The notes: generated by a model not told the origin, from the sequence alone. A stretch of DNA of 64,000 nt from Sipunculus nudus (GCA_026874595.1 CM049314.1:39663229-39727228), one strand, 5' to 3'; shown: positions 44,421 through 57,616, counted from the first letter of the stretch. Translations and numbers: made by a program.

Positions 44421-47408
44421 AAGGTACTTTTCAAAGAGACTCGTAGTTTGTTGCCAGGTTGATTCGTTTTAATTTCATGTATGTGTTGATGAGGACGTGA
44501 AGCAGAAATGATACATTCCCAATCCTTACAATATGTTTCGCTTCTGATTGTCGGATTATATATTTGCAGAACCCACGCACATAAAACGATGGATTATGGA
44601 TACGTATTTCATACCTAACATTCAGTTCAATTCCCCTGTTTTTTGGCAATACTAATTATGTGAATATATTTACTAAAAGGTACGATCATTCAGCGATGAA
44701 AAAAAGGCTTTAAGGTGACATTTATTGATAAGCAATGATATATTCTTTTGGTTGCCATTTAAATTCCAAAATATGGCAAGAAATTATATTAAGAAACAAC
44801 TTCCATTTCACTCAGACATTCATTTATAAACAGTTTTTTAGATACATTTCCAATACTACCGTCCAAACTCCCATTACTCATTCTGGCAAACGTGTGTACG
44901 CACAACAAATAGATTTTTTTTCACGGTATCCGATATGGTAGGTGGTTTCATCTCTGAGCAGCTCAACCAAAGGATCTATACATAAACGGCATGCTTACAA
45001 TAAACAAATTGTAAACAATTTAAATTTATTCAATATTTTATCAATTATATATATATATATTATTAAATTTTCACGCTTTATTTATTTCTAATAATCCTTG
45101 TATCTGATTTTTTTAAAAATTAAGGTAATAGTTTTTGGATTTTTCCACACATTTACTTCATTTTACTTAATGTAAACATATGTCATAGTAATGTCTATTT
45201 GGACTTCCAGAATAAGGCTCACTGTGAGCTTAATTCTTCAAGATAGGTTGTCTACCATCTAATAGTCAGACGATCAAAGCTGTAGCACGAAAACCGAGTA
45301 ACTTCTAATTCAGTTACGGTACAGGGGATCTTCTTTGCAACCCTAAATAAAGTCAAATAAAGGCAAATACCTAATCAGAGCTGAAAGTAAAATACCCCTG
45401 TTGCATTGTATATATTACAGCTTTTTAGTTTAGTGTACCCATAACAAATTTACAAAATATTGGTGACCATGATGATTTGCAAAAGTTGCTTGTCACATTA
45501 CCATTTTTACTAGACATGTTATGACCTGAACTGCAAGTAGATATCTAAGGAACCCACAGTCTATATAACCGGATTGACTTTAGTAAATATAGGCAGCAAA
45601 ACCACTTCTCAAGAGATTCTCCATTGACTTCATTACTATAGATTAGCAGGGAATGTATGTGCGATATCAATTACTGCGTTAAGTGACTACCCTGAAAGGG
45701 AAATAGATACAGACCATTTATTCCAAAGTTTTCTCATATCCATGATAGTCTATTCCAGTAAGGGGATTCCTTATTGAGCCAATGTTGGAAGGTCTGTTTA
45801 TCTACCAAGATAACTTATGAGTGCACGCAAACTTATTCTGCATAGTTTTACCAGAGGGGGATATGGAGGATTTCGAATAAGTGGCTTAAAAAGCGAGCCC
45901 ATCGATAGACGAGGATACCCAGGGAAGTGTATACATCCCTTATCTGAAAATTTTTTATTTAGGTAATTAAGGAGAGGTCTCTTTCCCTAAGACCCGCCCA
46001 GTATACTAGTAAGAGGTTCAAACAATACTGAAGAGAATGGTGATCTGTAAAACTAAGGCCATGGGAAAACCGATCTGATGCTTGCCGTCGCTAGATTAGC
46101 AGAACCAAAGAAAACCTTTGTTAGGTTGCAAATCGAATACATAAGCTATGTGGAGATGGGTCATAGCCTTTACCAATACACCGATTCTTATGGTATTGAA
46201 AATGACATGAGCATATATGGGACAAAATTACCGACCAAGGTAATTGTGAATCAAACATAGTTAAAGAGAATATAATGACTTTTTTATAATGTTTTTTTAC
46301 CGACCAATTGATCGGTCCCCGATCAAGGATGTTTGCTTACGCAATTAGATTATTTTTTAGGTGGTAATTTAATTTTTGTATATATCTGTGGCTTGGTGTC
46401 TTCCCGCGAGACAAGGAAAGACAGAGGCTGCCGTCTCAATAAAGTAACAAACACATGAATATGTTTGCCACCAGGATTATTTTCTTAAACATATTAAACA
46501 TTCATTTGCCTTATTACGTGCATATTTATAATTTTACTGTATGTTCAACAAAGTTGTGATTTCGAGAAAAATAAACAACGAAATAACAAGTCAACTTTGT
46601 CTACAGCGAAGAATTAATATCCTGATGATGTTTGTCAAGATGAATTAGTACAATGCTGTATGTGATTCTTCATCTGGCTATGTTCGGGGGACAAAGGATC
46701 ACAAAATTTGAATCATAGAAAAATCTCAGCAAATGCTTTAAATGCAAGCTTATGGGTTTATTTGGATGGCATAGTAGCCAATATTTCACCAGTCAATATA
46801 AATCGATTGATGATATAAAGCATAAAGTGGTATAAAGTGTTGAAATACGGGGTTTGTATTGCTAAACCATATTGAGTGACTATAGTGTTAAACACTAGTG
46901 AAATGATGGTGATTAATAATTGTCCGTTTAATATTTAACTGCACATGTAAAACATGATTATAATTAATAAAATGTCATTTTATGTTATATTAACAATGAA
47001 AAAGCAGGTTTAATCATGTCTTGAAACCTTATTAACCAAAGGTTATCCAATAATGTTTTCTGAACTTTATGAGATTACTTCTATTATACACAATACACTC
47101 ACCTATATACACTGCATGCTTATATGCCCAAGAACTATTCAATAATTATCCAGAAACGACAAAATTGCGATATTATTGGTGATCTAAGCATGAGCCAGAC
47201 AGGATTAAATATTTCAAACCAGTAGCATTTAGAAGAAGTATTTCTCCACTGTTTCTATAATACAAGGAATACAAAGATCAATTTAATGTTTACAGCAACC
47301 TTGAAAGGATCTATTCACCAAACGAAATCACTTTAAACAATGCCTTATGTTATGCCATCATATTATCACTGGCGTGGGCCGATATTGCCAGAATCGAGTA
47401 CGAATCAT
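44421..47408. other. Gene-free stretch
   Basis: AT-rich; short ORFs only. A GCTCACTGTGAGC palindrome near 45220 and a CCGACCAATTGATCGGT palindrome near 46300 are the only structures noticed. Confidence 0.45.
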
Positions 47409-48974
47409 TTAGTCAACTGGGCATAAATAGTCTTCGTCTTGCTTTTTCTCTTTCAGTAATACCTTTTCGGAAGGTGATCCCTCCTTTCCCTGTCCAATGT
47501 CAAGTATCTTATTCTCATCCGATTCTTGTGGGAGGGTTTCTATATATTGATAAACATGGCAGTGTTCCTGATTTCGTTCAGATTCCTGACCAAGTAACTC
47601 CAGATACGCGGCAGGTTGAGGTGGAGCCGGAAGGGGTCTCTCGGTGGAATTACGATTTCTGCAAACTTTGACAGCCATTCTGACCACGATCGCGATAACA
47701 GCCCCAATGACGCTACACAGTCCGAGATAACCTCCATATGTTAGAATAGGTTGTAACAATGACGATTTGTCCATGTTAGTCATTGTAGACTGGTACTTTA
47801 AAGAGCCCCGTGATGTAGTATTTTCTGTCATACCATACTGGTCTTTTTCTTCTATTGTTTCAATGGTGTTACCTATTATGTTAGTTGCAAGGCACGTAAG
47901 ATTGGACGTTCCATCTCTAATATCAACGGACAAAGAGGCGATATGGTTTTCTTCACTAAAACTCCCTTTCGTTGATACAATTATCTTGGAAGTTTTTATA
48001 AAAAGCTGTGGCTTTGGCACACCATCACTCATGCAGGTTAAATTATTCCTGTTCAAAGCAAAATATATGATTTCCGGTTTTTTGCACACGGGTAAATTTA
48101 CAAAATAACTAGAGCTCAATGTGAAGGCGGTCTGCAAGGATCGCGGGTCTTGTGTAGTTTTCTGGTAAGGTTCTGTTGTGTTCCTATGCAATGATAGAGT
48201 TGACAGCAAATATGTTTTACAGTTTGAAAACAAAAGGCATTTACTTCCATATATGGCATTTACACTTCTAGCGCACTCGCAGTAAATTGGGTTCTTTAAG
48301 AGGTTAACGCTAAATGAACAGGCCCCAAGCGTTGGGAATAGTTTCAGTGAGTTTCCCGTCATATCCAGGTACAGTAAATTCACGGGCCATCCACTGGTCG
48401 CGGTGACGTTATCTATTTTGTTATGACCCAAGATAAGATTGGCCAAAGACCGTATTGGAACAACTGCACTTGTATCAAACAATTGAATTTTATTTAAGCT
48501 AACATCTAAAGTTTCAAGTTTCAACAAACCGTGGAACATGTTATCCCTTAGATTTGTCAAATGGTTACTACTCAGATTCAATACCTTGAGAGATGGTAGA
48601 CCATAGAAACCCTGTGCTTCAATTATTACTATATGGCCTTTATCCATTTGTAGTTGCAAAAGTTCTGTCAAACCAAAGAACGAATGACTGCGAAGCCTCG
48701 TGATTTTGTGTCTGGAGAGAACTATTGTCTTTACTTTTGGTATCATGTGAGAGAGATCTGCATCAATCCCTCTAATTTCACAGTCACTTAGGTCAAGTGT
48801 CTTCATTGCAGACATCAAAGGCAAGTCTCCCTCTTGTAAAATGTGATTCCAGCTTTTAGAGCAAATGGCACATTCCTTTTTGCATACACTGCCTTTGCTT
48901 CTAAAATAAAACAGTTGTAGTGTTAGAAAAATAAGCCATGCCGGTTGTCGTACTGTTCTTTGCTGATGAGACAT
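47409..48974 (-). CDS. LRR-Ig transmembrane receptor, gene 2
   Basis: Intronless, 521 residues. Signal peptide (PAWLIFLTLQLFYF), Cys-rich cap (31-38), about six LRRs (58-225; LKVLNLSSNHLTNL), LRRCT (YCECARSVNA, Cys 232-261), one Ig domain (NLTCMSDGVPKPQ, SNLTCLATN; Cys about 314 and 361), several N-glycosylation sequons, TM (about 406-433) and a tail of about 85 residues. Tail motifs: proline-rich ERPLPAPPQP, then YLEL (Tyr 457), YQYI (Tyr 475) and DYLCPV (Tyr 516). YxxL and YxxI 18 residues apart resemble an ITAM but are wider than the usual spacing. Paralogous to gene 1 over the whole extracellular part. Lies upstream of lectin-NACHT copy 2 in the same orientation. Confidence 0.9.
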   Translation of the reverse strand: MSHQQRTVRQPAWLIFLTLQLFYFRSKGSVCKKECAICSKSWNHILQEGDLPLMSAMKTLDLSDCEIRGIDADLSHMIPKVKTIVLSRHKITRLRSHSFFGLTELLQLQMDKGHIVIIEAQGFYGLPSLKVLNLSSNHLTNLRDNMFHGLLKLETLDVSLNKIQLFDTSAVVPIRSLANLILGHNKIDNVTATSGWPVNLLYLDMTGNSLKLFPTLGACSFSVNLLKNPIYCECARSVNAIYGSKCLLFSNCKTYLLSTLSLHRNTTEPYQKTTQDPRSLQTAFTLSSSYFVNLPVCKKPEIIYFALNRNNLTCMSDGVPKPQLFIKTSKIIVSTKGSFSEENHIASLSVDIRDGTSNLTCLATNIIGNTIETIEEKDQYGMTENTTSRGSLKYQSTMTNMDKSSLLQPILTYGGYLGLCSVIGAVIAIVVRMAVKVCRNRNSTERPLPAPPQPAAYLELLGQESERNQEHCHVYQYIETLPQESDENKILDIGQGKEGSPSEKVLLKEKKQDEDYLCPVD

Positions 48975-49010
48975 GTTTCAGGTATCAGCTGATGAACAAA
49001 GTTTCTGTTC

Positions 49011-49020
49011 CTTATATAAG
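49011..49020 (-). promoter_or_regulatory. TATA box of LRR-Ig gene 2
   Basis: Minus-strand CTTATATAAG ends about 37 bases before the Met at 48974, implying a very short 5' UTR. Same geometry as gene 1. Confidence 0.55.
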
Positions 49021-49712
49021 TAAATGTTAATTAAAACTCTCACTCATATTCCAACTAATCTTGGAAGCAAAACTAATAAAAACCCTTGAAGCAGCTGGAT
49101 GCTTATACGGATATTGTGAGCTTCCTTAATTCTGAAGCAGACGTAAATGAATAGTGACCCAGCTTATACTGCTTAGCTCTTTTTCATCAAAAAACATTTG
49201 CAAAATATGTGACAAAGTGTTCGAGATCACAGGATGTGTTTACAAGGAAGTTATTAACAAGTTGATTTCCATATTTATATCTAGTTGTTCGGCTGATCCG
49301 CTTCAATATAGTGTTTGCGTTGATGTTGACATTGAGAATATATGTAACTTGCACTATTTGTTTCAAATAATTGTTGTATATGCGTGACTTTTAATTTTTA
49401 AATCTTTATTTGCATTTTATTGTTGAATGCTGTAACTGCGAAATAAGTGCACATCAAGGATCATTGTGGATAAGTAATTAACCCTTTTACATTTATATTA
49501 TTGTCCCAGTGTGTTTGGCGTAATAATTATCTTCCTGTATTTGTTTCCAGAGATGAACCTTTGGTCTAAAAAATGGTTATAAGATGACAATGCCTCATTC
49601 GTGGTCTATTGACTTGTTTCTCATATCAAATATGTGTTAATAATTAGTTACATTTTGATCAGACTACAACAAGTTACTATTGGCATTTTGTTCAAATAAA
49701 GGCACCAAGTGT
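49021..49712. other. Upstream region of LRR-Ig gene 2
   Basis: 49105-49235 is the parent of the copy at 44268-44420. Nothing else recognised. Confidence 0.5.
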
Positions 49713-50103
49713 TACACCACGGAGGATGTGACTTTCCAGGTTCTTTTACAGTCAGTCAGAATAAAAGGCAGACCTGAGATGACACACACGCAATGTGTAC
49801 TCCACATATTGTAAAAGACATTTGTACGTTAATAAGAAAATATAAGAGACAAGTCCACATTTCTAGAGTATGTAAATAGTAAACTCCGAATCACTGACTC
49901 GCACTGTCGTTTACTTCTAGCGGAAGGCCATCACCGCAGAACTCACGCTACCAGTCCGTAGATACAAATCAAGCGTTAATAAATAGAAATCCTGTGTTAG
50001 AGCCCTCTGTCGACGGCTCTCTCTATCTTAGCTGCACTCAAATACCTCTCTCCGGCTGTCGGATACCGAGTTAACTCTCTCTTGCAAATTTTAGCACCGT
50101 TAC
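49713..50103. repeat. Candidate solo LTR
   Basis: TGTTACACCACGGAGGATG at the left and GCACCGTTACA at the right give TG...CA ends with inverted TGTTAC/GTTACA tips. It contains an AATAAA at about 49979 and is CpG-rich. No second copy is seen in the window, so this rests on form alone. Confidence 0.35.
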
Positions 50104-50620
50104 AATTCAGCGTCAAGAGAAAGTCTCACTCCTGTTACTGGGAACTCTATAACGGACTAAAATTGCCTTTCCATCGCCAGTTATCACTACAGTATCTGAA
50201 GTGCTGCACACAGCATTAGAATTCGGCTCCTGCAGGCTTACAGTCCAGTCACTTTGACGCTTCAGTCCGTCAAGGCTCGCCGAAGAAAAACACAGACCAC
50301 CGGGGATGGACTGCTTAGAACTACACATCGGTACAACACCAATCTCAAAGCGACTACCGGGTCTTCCCTCGAAAATCGCTTGAACTCCAGTTAGGTTCCA
50401 TTTCCTGACGTCACAATTTCCGTCAAAATGCTCCGCCAATCAGCACCTATATCCATCTGTCTCGCTGTCTCAATCATAAAACCACAATGAACACGCCCCC
50501 AGGCATATTACGAGGGAAAACTGTTCTAAGCGAAACAGACACACAGATACAAACATTTTGGCGCTAGCCAAACACCGTTGCTAAAGAGATCGTCGTACAA
50601 GATCGGCTTGTCGCAACCTA
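50104..50620 (-). other. CpG-rich patch with ORF (50113-50439, minus)
   Basis: Much richer in CpG than its flanks; contains a CRE palindrome TGACGTCA (about 50407) and an ATTGG (CCAAT) at about 50434. The 108-residue ORF has no recognised domain and ends just beside the LTR-like block. It could be the promoter and first exon of an unseen gene, or the internal part of an LTR element. Confidence 0.3.
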
Positions 50621-52209
50621 AGGAGGAACATTAAAGGTGCTGGTGTTCTATAGTGATCGCTAAATCTCTTAGATATCAATATCAAACAATAGCAGGTGCT
50701 ACCCCGAGTATGATACGCTAATAGCTAAACATGATATAACACACAATAAAATAATAATCTTCAAAACAATTATCTGGTCATACACCCTATACAAAAAATT
50801 ATTTAAAAAGTCACAGACCTTTGGTGACACAAAGTATAGATATATATCATATATAAACGGTGTAACACCCATAGGTCTTAAAAAGCGGTATACATTCAAT
50901 CACTTCTAAAACCAGGAATCCTGAAGCATCATGCTGACAGTACAGACTTTCAGACGTTAACTTCAGACTTATAATGTGCCAATAACTAAAAAGGATTCTT
51001 ATCATGCAGCTGTATATGTATAGGCAACAACGACATATTACTATGGCTTAGTAAGACTAAGGCAGCTAAGCTAATAGCTTTGACGTATTGCCGTGGCTTA
51101 GCAGGATCAAGTCAACTTACCTAGTAACTGTGATGTAAGATAATAACACCTTTCTACAAAAGTATAGTATTCAAACAAAGGCAAACACTGAAATACACAG
51201 ATATCTAATATAACTTAAGCATTTATAGTGGCATTAAAAAAACTATTGAATCTCTGATAAGATATCCATGGGATCGTTTAAAAACCACAAAAGATATCAA
51301 TTCCTACATGTAACATGCAATACAGCATGCTTTGAGACGCTCTGGTATCAACATACTACCCTTCAAATTCACTTACGAAAAAAGTGAGGCAACTACATGG
51401 CCAGCAATTTAGTACGCTGTCCTGTATACAGACTCACTCGAAAGATACAAGACTAAATAAACGATACAAATCTACCATTCATCTACAATCAGCCAAAGCC
51501 AAACATATTACACACACCCTGAAATTAACATTAGCTAATAACTCATATTTCTATTTCATCTGGGGTTACAATATGCTTATAATCACTTCTGTCTGGCTAA
51601 ACTTATTGAAAAAAACTTAGTGGCAAATCTTTGCAAAAACAACTGGAAGGAAGAACCAACTGAGCATGCTCAAAGAACAAATAAAAAAAAATAGTGCCTA
51701 AACTAAACAAAACATGGCAGCACTTGACAGTAGGCGCACCGGTGTCACATACGGTTTTATATTAAAGAAAATATTACATCTGAGGATTTACTACGTTGAT
51801 AAAAAAACAAATAAAACTATTTTAATTGAGAAAAATGTTAAAAAGTGAAATATATGTTAAGTGATATCGAGAAACAAACTGGTGTGGCGGGCAACCGCAA
51901 TTTTTGAACCAGCGCCTTGTGTTTGACCTTGTATCAAATTCTTTCCGAGTAAGATAAAAAGCAGTGGACGCTTTGTTTCGTTTACACGTTACGCAATATT
52001 CAAACGAACTAATATTTGAACACTGACGTCACGTCAAATACAAATATCTGCGATCGACTCCCTGATGCTGCACGTGCTGTTTGCAGTAAGCTAGTTAGTT
52101 AGTAACGTAAATTGAAATACTCTCACGGTTATGATAAAGATACATATAGATCACCCCCGGACTGCAGGTTCTTTTAACATTAGACAAAATATAAAACCAA
52201 ATTAATTCA
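50621..52209. other. Non-coding spacer
   Basis: No ORF with domains and no clear repeats. 51000-51120 has a short internal repetition of GGCTTAG(T/C)A. Confidence 0.4.
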
Positions 52210-53398
52210 GAAAAATGAAGGATCTGAACTTTCTTATGACCTGTCCCCTTTACTCTTTACACTGCTCCCCTAGATACTTTACTGCACCAGCGTTGTCTTT
52301 ATAATACGTATGCTGATGATTCTACTTTGTATTTGGTTTTCATGCCTGGGCAGTTCAGCAAGAACATCACATATATGGAGGCTACTGCTGGTTTAGTACG
52401 TAAGTGAATCGCCAACAACAGCTTCAAATGAACGATCATAAAACAGAGGTGATGCTGGCGACAAACATTAAATGTCCAAATCTTTTAATCGGCAACCATT
52501 AAGTTTAACCACCTCAGTGGATTCGCGATCTTGGTGTATATTTTGATTCCCATTCCACCATGGAGCAGCATGCCAACACCATTTGGCGTGTGGCCAATAT
52601 GCATCTCCACAACATCTAAAAAATAAAAGCAAATTTGGATCAATGTTCTCTTTAGTGCTTGATCCATGCTTGTATTACTAACATGTTTGATTCTGAAAAT
52701 GCCTAACTTCTTGGGTATCCGTCTTCATTTATTTAAGAGGCTTGATCGAGTTCAGAACACCGCAGCAAGAAAACTAAGTTGATGTGACAAGAGTGATTAC
52801 AATTCACCTGTTTTGCGTCAGCCGCCAGCCTCCGTATGAGTCAGCGAATTATATTTAAGGTGGCTAAACTACTTTTCAAGACCGAACATCGCATAGCCCT
52901 GTTTTATTTACAAGATCTAATTTCATTCGTACACACCAAGTAAGTGCCTCAGATCGGCAGAACAGGACTTACTTTTTGTTCCAACTACAAATGGTTGCTC
53001 AAAGAGTATTTTGTGTGGCAGGTCCCCGTTTGTGAAATTCATTTCATTTAGAATTAAGAAAAGCTGAGAACCTAGCCACATGAAAAATGCCAAAGACAAA
53101 ATAATTTTTACAATTTTTTTTTATTTTCTGTTATTTTTCAGATGTGCAGATTTTTATTTCTACACAATAATTTTTATGGGTTTAATGTCTTTTATTGGTT
53201 TAATATCATTGTACATGTAAATTACTGGATTATGTGCATGTCTTGTCTAGCCATAGTAATATTTGAATGTTAGTCTCCATCATATTTAAGAATTTTTATA
53301 GTCATTTTTATGTTATTGCTTGCTTTTAAAAGTAATTTAGAGTAGAACACTGTTTCAAAATAAAATATTATTATTATGATTATTATTACTATGATAAT
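52210..53398 (+). mobile_element. CR1-like LINE, 5'-truncated 3' end
   Basis: Degenerate RT C-terminus in shifting frames: the catalytic box YADDSTLYLVF (52309 on), then NDHKTEVMLATN, IRDLGVYFDSHSTMEQH, ANMHLHNI, QRIIFKVAKLLFKTEHR and a terminal VWQVPVCEIHF-like piece, in the order expected of CR1/jockey-group non-LTR elements. Followed by a 3' UTR and an (ATT)n tail ending about 53398. Many stops; inactive. Confidence 0.75.
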
Positions 53399-55034
53399 GA
53401 AAAGTGGGATTAAATGTATGAAACAGACCCCTCATATCAGCATCGATATTCCGCAAAGAAACAAGACAGATTAATACTTAATACTCTAAAACAGTTAGAA
53501 CTGAGCAAAGCCTGAAAAAAAGGAAAAAAATATGCCTTATTTTTCCCAAAGAGTGCAACGTTCAACCCTTTAAATGTTGCAAGCTATTTATCCAAGAACA
53601 AAATTAAAAACTTTATAGACCCGACAATTGTTAACATGATAACATTATGGCTGTCTTTATTCACAGATATAAACCTGATGAAAACTCCCTCCAATAATAT
53701 GAGTGACAAATATATTATGAGGGAAAGTACATACTGAATTACTGAGCGTTTTCCCTTGGGAACTGAAAAAGCCATTATGTAAGAGTACTTTTAATCAGTT
53801 ATTTCAATATATACAATAAATTAAGCTGTATTTTTTTTGTTTCACTTGATTACTTTGGCACTTAGCAGGTTTATCACTTGCCCTGAGTTGTACTGTGCCT
53901 TCTACCATGCCCTCTAATGAATCCCCACAGTATCAACCTAGTGATTCCCAGCGAGCCGCTGATAATCGCCATCTAAAATTGATCGCAAAAGAGAACTTCT
54001 GAACATAGTGATTAACAGTCCAGGGTTTATATTTTTTTACAGGAAATGTCCATTATTAATATACCTGGTGCCCGAGAAATAAATAACCAGTTTTGCTCGC
54101 TGGATATTACGAGAATCTATTTAACTAGCCATCAGGACCAAACTTAAAATGTCCAGTCAGCCATGCATTTTTTAAGCACGTTCCTACTCGGAGACAGCCT
54201 CCTGCCAACTGATTACCACTCAAAAACAGGAAACGTGAAGCTCAAGTAAAGAAAACAACCCATTTCAAGTTATACTGATTTTGTAGACTAAAATACCCGG
54301 CTGAACAGGGGATCGACACGTTGAAAAGACCTGGTTATATCAAAACAAGATGTGCAAGGAAAGCTTAATGCTAAGCTTTATGAAACATGGCAATTACGAC
54401 TGAACCACACATACCGGGAGAAATTTATATATCATGCATTCCCAATGCAGTAAGATACTTATATCACAAACCTTATAAATTCATCGTTGAATCATTTCTT
54501 AGTAAGCATTGCAAAAAGCTCGTAGACATTATGTAAAAATTAAACGAGACCAACTTCATACATCCTCAGATCATAAAGCGCTGGAACCCTAAATTGAGTT
54601 ACTCGACATATATGTATGTGTTGTGGACTTTATCTTTCAACCTCTTGGGTATTACAAGGGCAATTGCTATAACAACTGTTATTACAAAGAGCTGGTCTCT
54701 CGTTAAACCTTCTCTTCTCTCTTCAAAGAAGAGTAGCCGTAATAGCCATTTTGTTTCACAAATTTTGGTTATCATTTTAACACACTATAAAATTGTCGCA
54801 TTAGCTTTTTGTTGGGCATTTTGAGCGAATTATGGTGAAAAATAAAAGGATTACAGATGTTAAAAATGTATTGGCTTGGTTTAATGCTTAAACATGAGAT
54901 ATGTACTTTCGGCATTCTAAATGAGCAGTTTTATTTTAGTGTGCATGTGATAATCATGTTTATTGAAACAGGTTACTGTGAAATCCATATTATCAACGTT
55001 GTGAGGCATATTCTTAAATTTTAAGCAAAATTCA
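53399..55034. other. Non-coding spacer
   Basis: AT-rich; ORFs at 53584 and 54594 lack recognisable content. Confidence 0.4.
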
Positions 55035-55665
55035 AACGAAATATGCGAGTTAATATATCCACTATCAGCGTCTTATCTGCAGCTTTCAAAAGCCCTGATG
55101 GACTGCACTTTCTCTGGAAAAGTTACAATAAAGACGATGTACAGGATAAATAAACACCCACTGATGGACTCTGAATAAAAATTCTATCGTTATGAAGAAC
55201 TTATGAGCCTACTGTTTATATGTCATATCATTTCCGTAAAAAAATAAGGTTGAGTTAAAATACCTTGGGCTGAACTTTTATTAACATTGTGTCTAATGGC
55301 TTTCGCCACAAGAGAGCATTATTTGCTAGGTTGATTCCGAATGTCTAATGGCATATGCAAGTTATTATTTCAAATATCGGCGTCTTATTTGCAGCTTTCA
55401 AAAGCCCCGATGGACTGCACCTTTTCTGGAAAAGTTACCATAAAGAAGACGTACAGGATAAACACCCATTGATTAACTCTGAATAAAAATGCTATACGTG
55501 ATGAAAATATTACGAGACTACTGATTATATGTTATATTAGTTTCGTAAAAAAATATAAGGTTGAATTAAAAATCTTAAGCCTGAACTTTTATTCATTTAT
55601 GGATTTATGGTTTTCGCCAACAGAGAGTATTATTTGCTATTTTGAACCTCTTATTAAATATTGCA
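55035..55665. repeat. Tandem duplication, unit about 315 bp
   Basis: CGTCTTATCTGCAGCTTTC at 55066 recurs at 55381; GATGGACTGCACTTTCTCTGG, GTACAGGATAAA, CTCTGAATAAAAAT, CGTAAAAAAATA and TTTCGCCA-CA-AGAG follow in the same order in both units. Two units, about 85-90% alike by eye. No ORF. Confidence 0.8.
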
Positions 55666-56277
55666 TATACATTCGTCCATGGAAACCTTAGCACCTCTGA
55701 AACACTACGTCTCAAATATCTTTTTTCCACTGACTGACTGAAGATGTATTAAGCCTCCCCCCCCCCTGAACGCTCCAGTTAGAAGGGTCTTGGACCCGTT
55801 TCCTGGGCGCTCCCTAGGCAAACAATTTTGATTGGAGTCGCAGACGAAAACAACATAAAGCCAAGCAGAATGTTGTCCTAGAAACGAGAGTTCCTCGGGG
55901 GGGGGGGGGGGAGGGGGGGGGGGGGCAAGCAAAAGCAGCATATGAGGAGACCGGTGAACAACAGCATCCACAGGTACAAAGCCGAAACCCGTACATCCAT
56001 TAACATGCGCACCAGCTCGGGCCATGCCCAACAGAACCCACCGCTAGTAACCATCGAATACTTGAAGCAATTATCGTCACATCTTACCCTACTTTTAAGA
56101 TGCAAATTACACGAAAAGGGGAAATATGCATCAAAATCACCTTGATTAAAATTATTGTTCTCTATTCAGTACCTGTATGAATATATTTGTAGATGCAATC
56201 AAATTATATAATCCTAAACTGTAAATAAATGCATTCGAAATGCATAATAGCATATTATAAACATTTGTTTGGTTCAA
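55666..56277. other. GC-rich patch with poly-C and poly-G tracts
   Basis: A C run at 55757-55768 and G runs across 55899-55925 with one A interruption. Overlapping proline- and glycine-rich ORFs are consequences of the tracts. The sequence around them (TGGGCGCTCCCTAGG, GCACCAGCTCGGGCC) is unusually GC-rich for this window. Confidence 0.5.
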
Positions 56278-57400
56278 TATATATATATATATATATCCAT
56301 TCGACCATAAAAGACATCAATTCCTTAGATTTTACATATTTATGTATCGTATGTACCTTTACAGTGGCCTGACCTAGTTTGTTGTCTTCCTCTTTTGCAC
56401 TTCCTACAACTTCTCAATGATTTTTTTTCAGGGATTCCGGTAATGTATAGTAAAAGGTTAATTCTCGAAGTTTAATAGAAATTATGAGGTTAATTGAATT
56501 AGTACTTAAACCATACTAAATCGATCATGACTTGAAAATTTGTCTTTGCGACAATCGAATTTTAACGTTCAAGCGACATATTATAGATTTATGCAGTCGG
56601 TATATGACAGGAGTAGAACTGCTTATACATAGGTATATAATGTATGTATTTGTTTTCCTTTTGAATTGTGAATGTTTGTGTCGGTGTATTAATTTCATAT
56701 ATGTGTTACAAATTAAGTGGAAAAATACGGTTCTGTAAAGCAGCAAAATATACAGAAAATTAGCTCCCCTTGAAGCATGCCAAACAGTTGAACAAATCAT
56801 TTAAAACAGTCAGCTGGCCCGCGGTAAGACAGTAACCTTTGGTGCTTGGCAGATGCTGCCTCTTAATGATGGAATGGTATAGTCTGGGCTATTTAAATAC
56901 AGACCAGATGTAAACAGCGGGAAGATATCAAGCCCTTGGGAAGCCACCGCTGCTCCGAGTATTAAGTAATTTTCTGGTATATTCGTCGACAAGCAAATTT
57001 ATGTGTGTAGGCTGTTAGGAAGCCCTTGTTTGCATGGACGCATGGGTTCTTTATATATATATATATATATATATAAACTCTTTTACCATTTTTCTACGAT
57101 TAATGTAAAATGTATACCATTAAACGGCCTGCTGACCCAACGTATCCGTGTGTGTTGGATGGAGCAGCCTTGCGATGTTATGCGGTGCCTTGGAATGAAC
57201 ACTCCATCCATAAATGTTTGGTTATTGCATCCCGTGTATATAATATAAAATATGACAGGGAAAACATGCTGGGTGGCTCGCATGTCTGACTGTTGTGTTG
57301 GTGAACTGTGAGGTGTGTTATTGAATCTGACAATAGCAGGTTCTGTCCATGCCGGATTTTCTCCCGAGTTTTAAGATAATAGGGAGATTATTGGATAGTC
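56278..57400. other. Non-coding spacer with (AT)n
   Basis: Short AT runs at 56278-56295 and 57052-57075. Small ORFs only, none recognised. Confidence 0.45.
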
Positions 57401-57616
57401 TTGCCTAAGTATGAGTGCGAGGTGTTTTTTATCGGCAGATCTGACAGGAAGGCACCTGATAGGCCCATCCCGCAAGGTTGCCAGCAAATTAACTTCCAAG
57501 GAACGTGTAGTGACGAAACAATACAAATGGAAGCGGTTATATTTATCCTGGACTTAGAGTGGCGAGTACTCTCATCCTTTGCCATTGTTTTCGATAACAA
57601 GAATAATGAAGCATAA
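57401..57616 (+). other. Unassigned coding-like ORF
   Basis: 71 codons with balanced composition (APDRPIPQGCQQINFQGTC, IFILDLEWRVLSSF) in an AT-rich region. No domain recognised and no clear splice sites. It may be a fragment of an old element. Confidence 0.2.

Noticed and set aside
47474-48108. Plus-strand ORFs inside LRR-Ig gene 2
   Set aside because: Antisense shadows; no motif of their own.
55705-56105. Proline-rich minus-strand ORFs
   Set aside because: The proline run is the translated poly-G tract; flanking residues match nothing recognisable.
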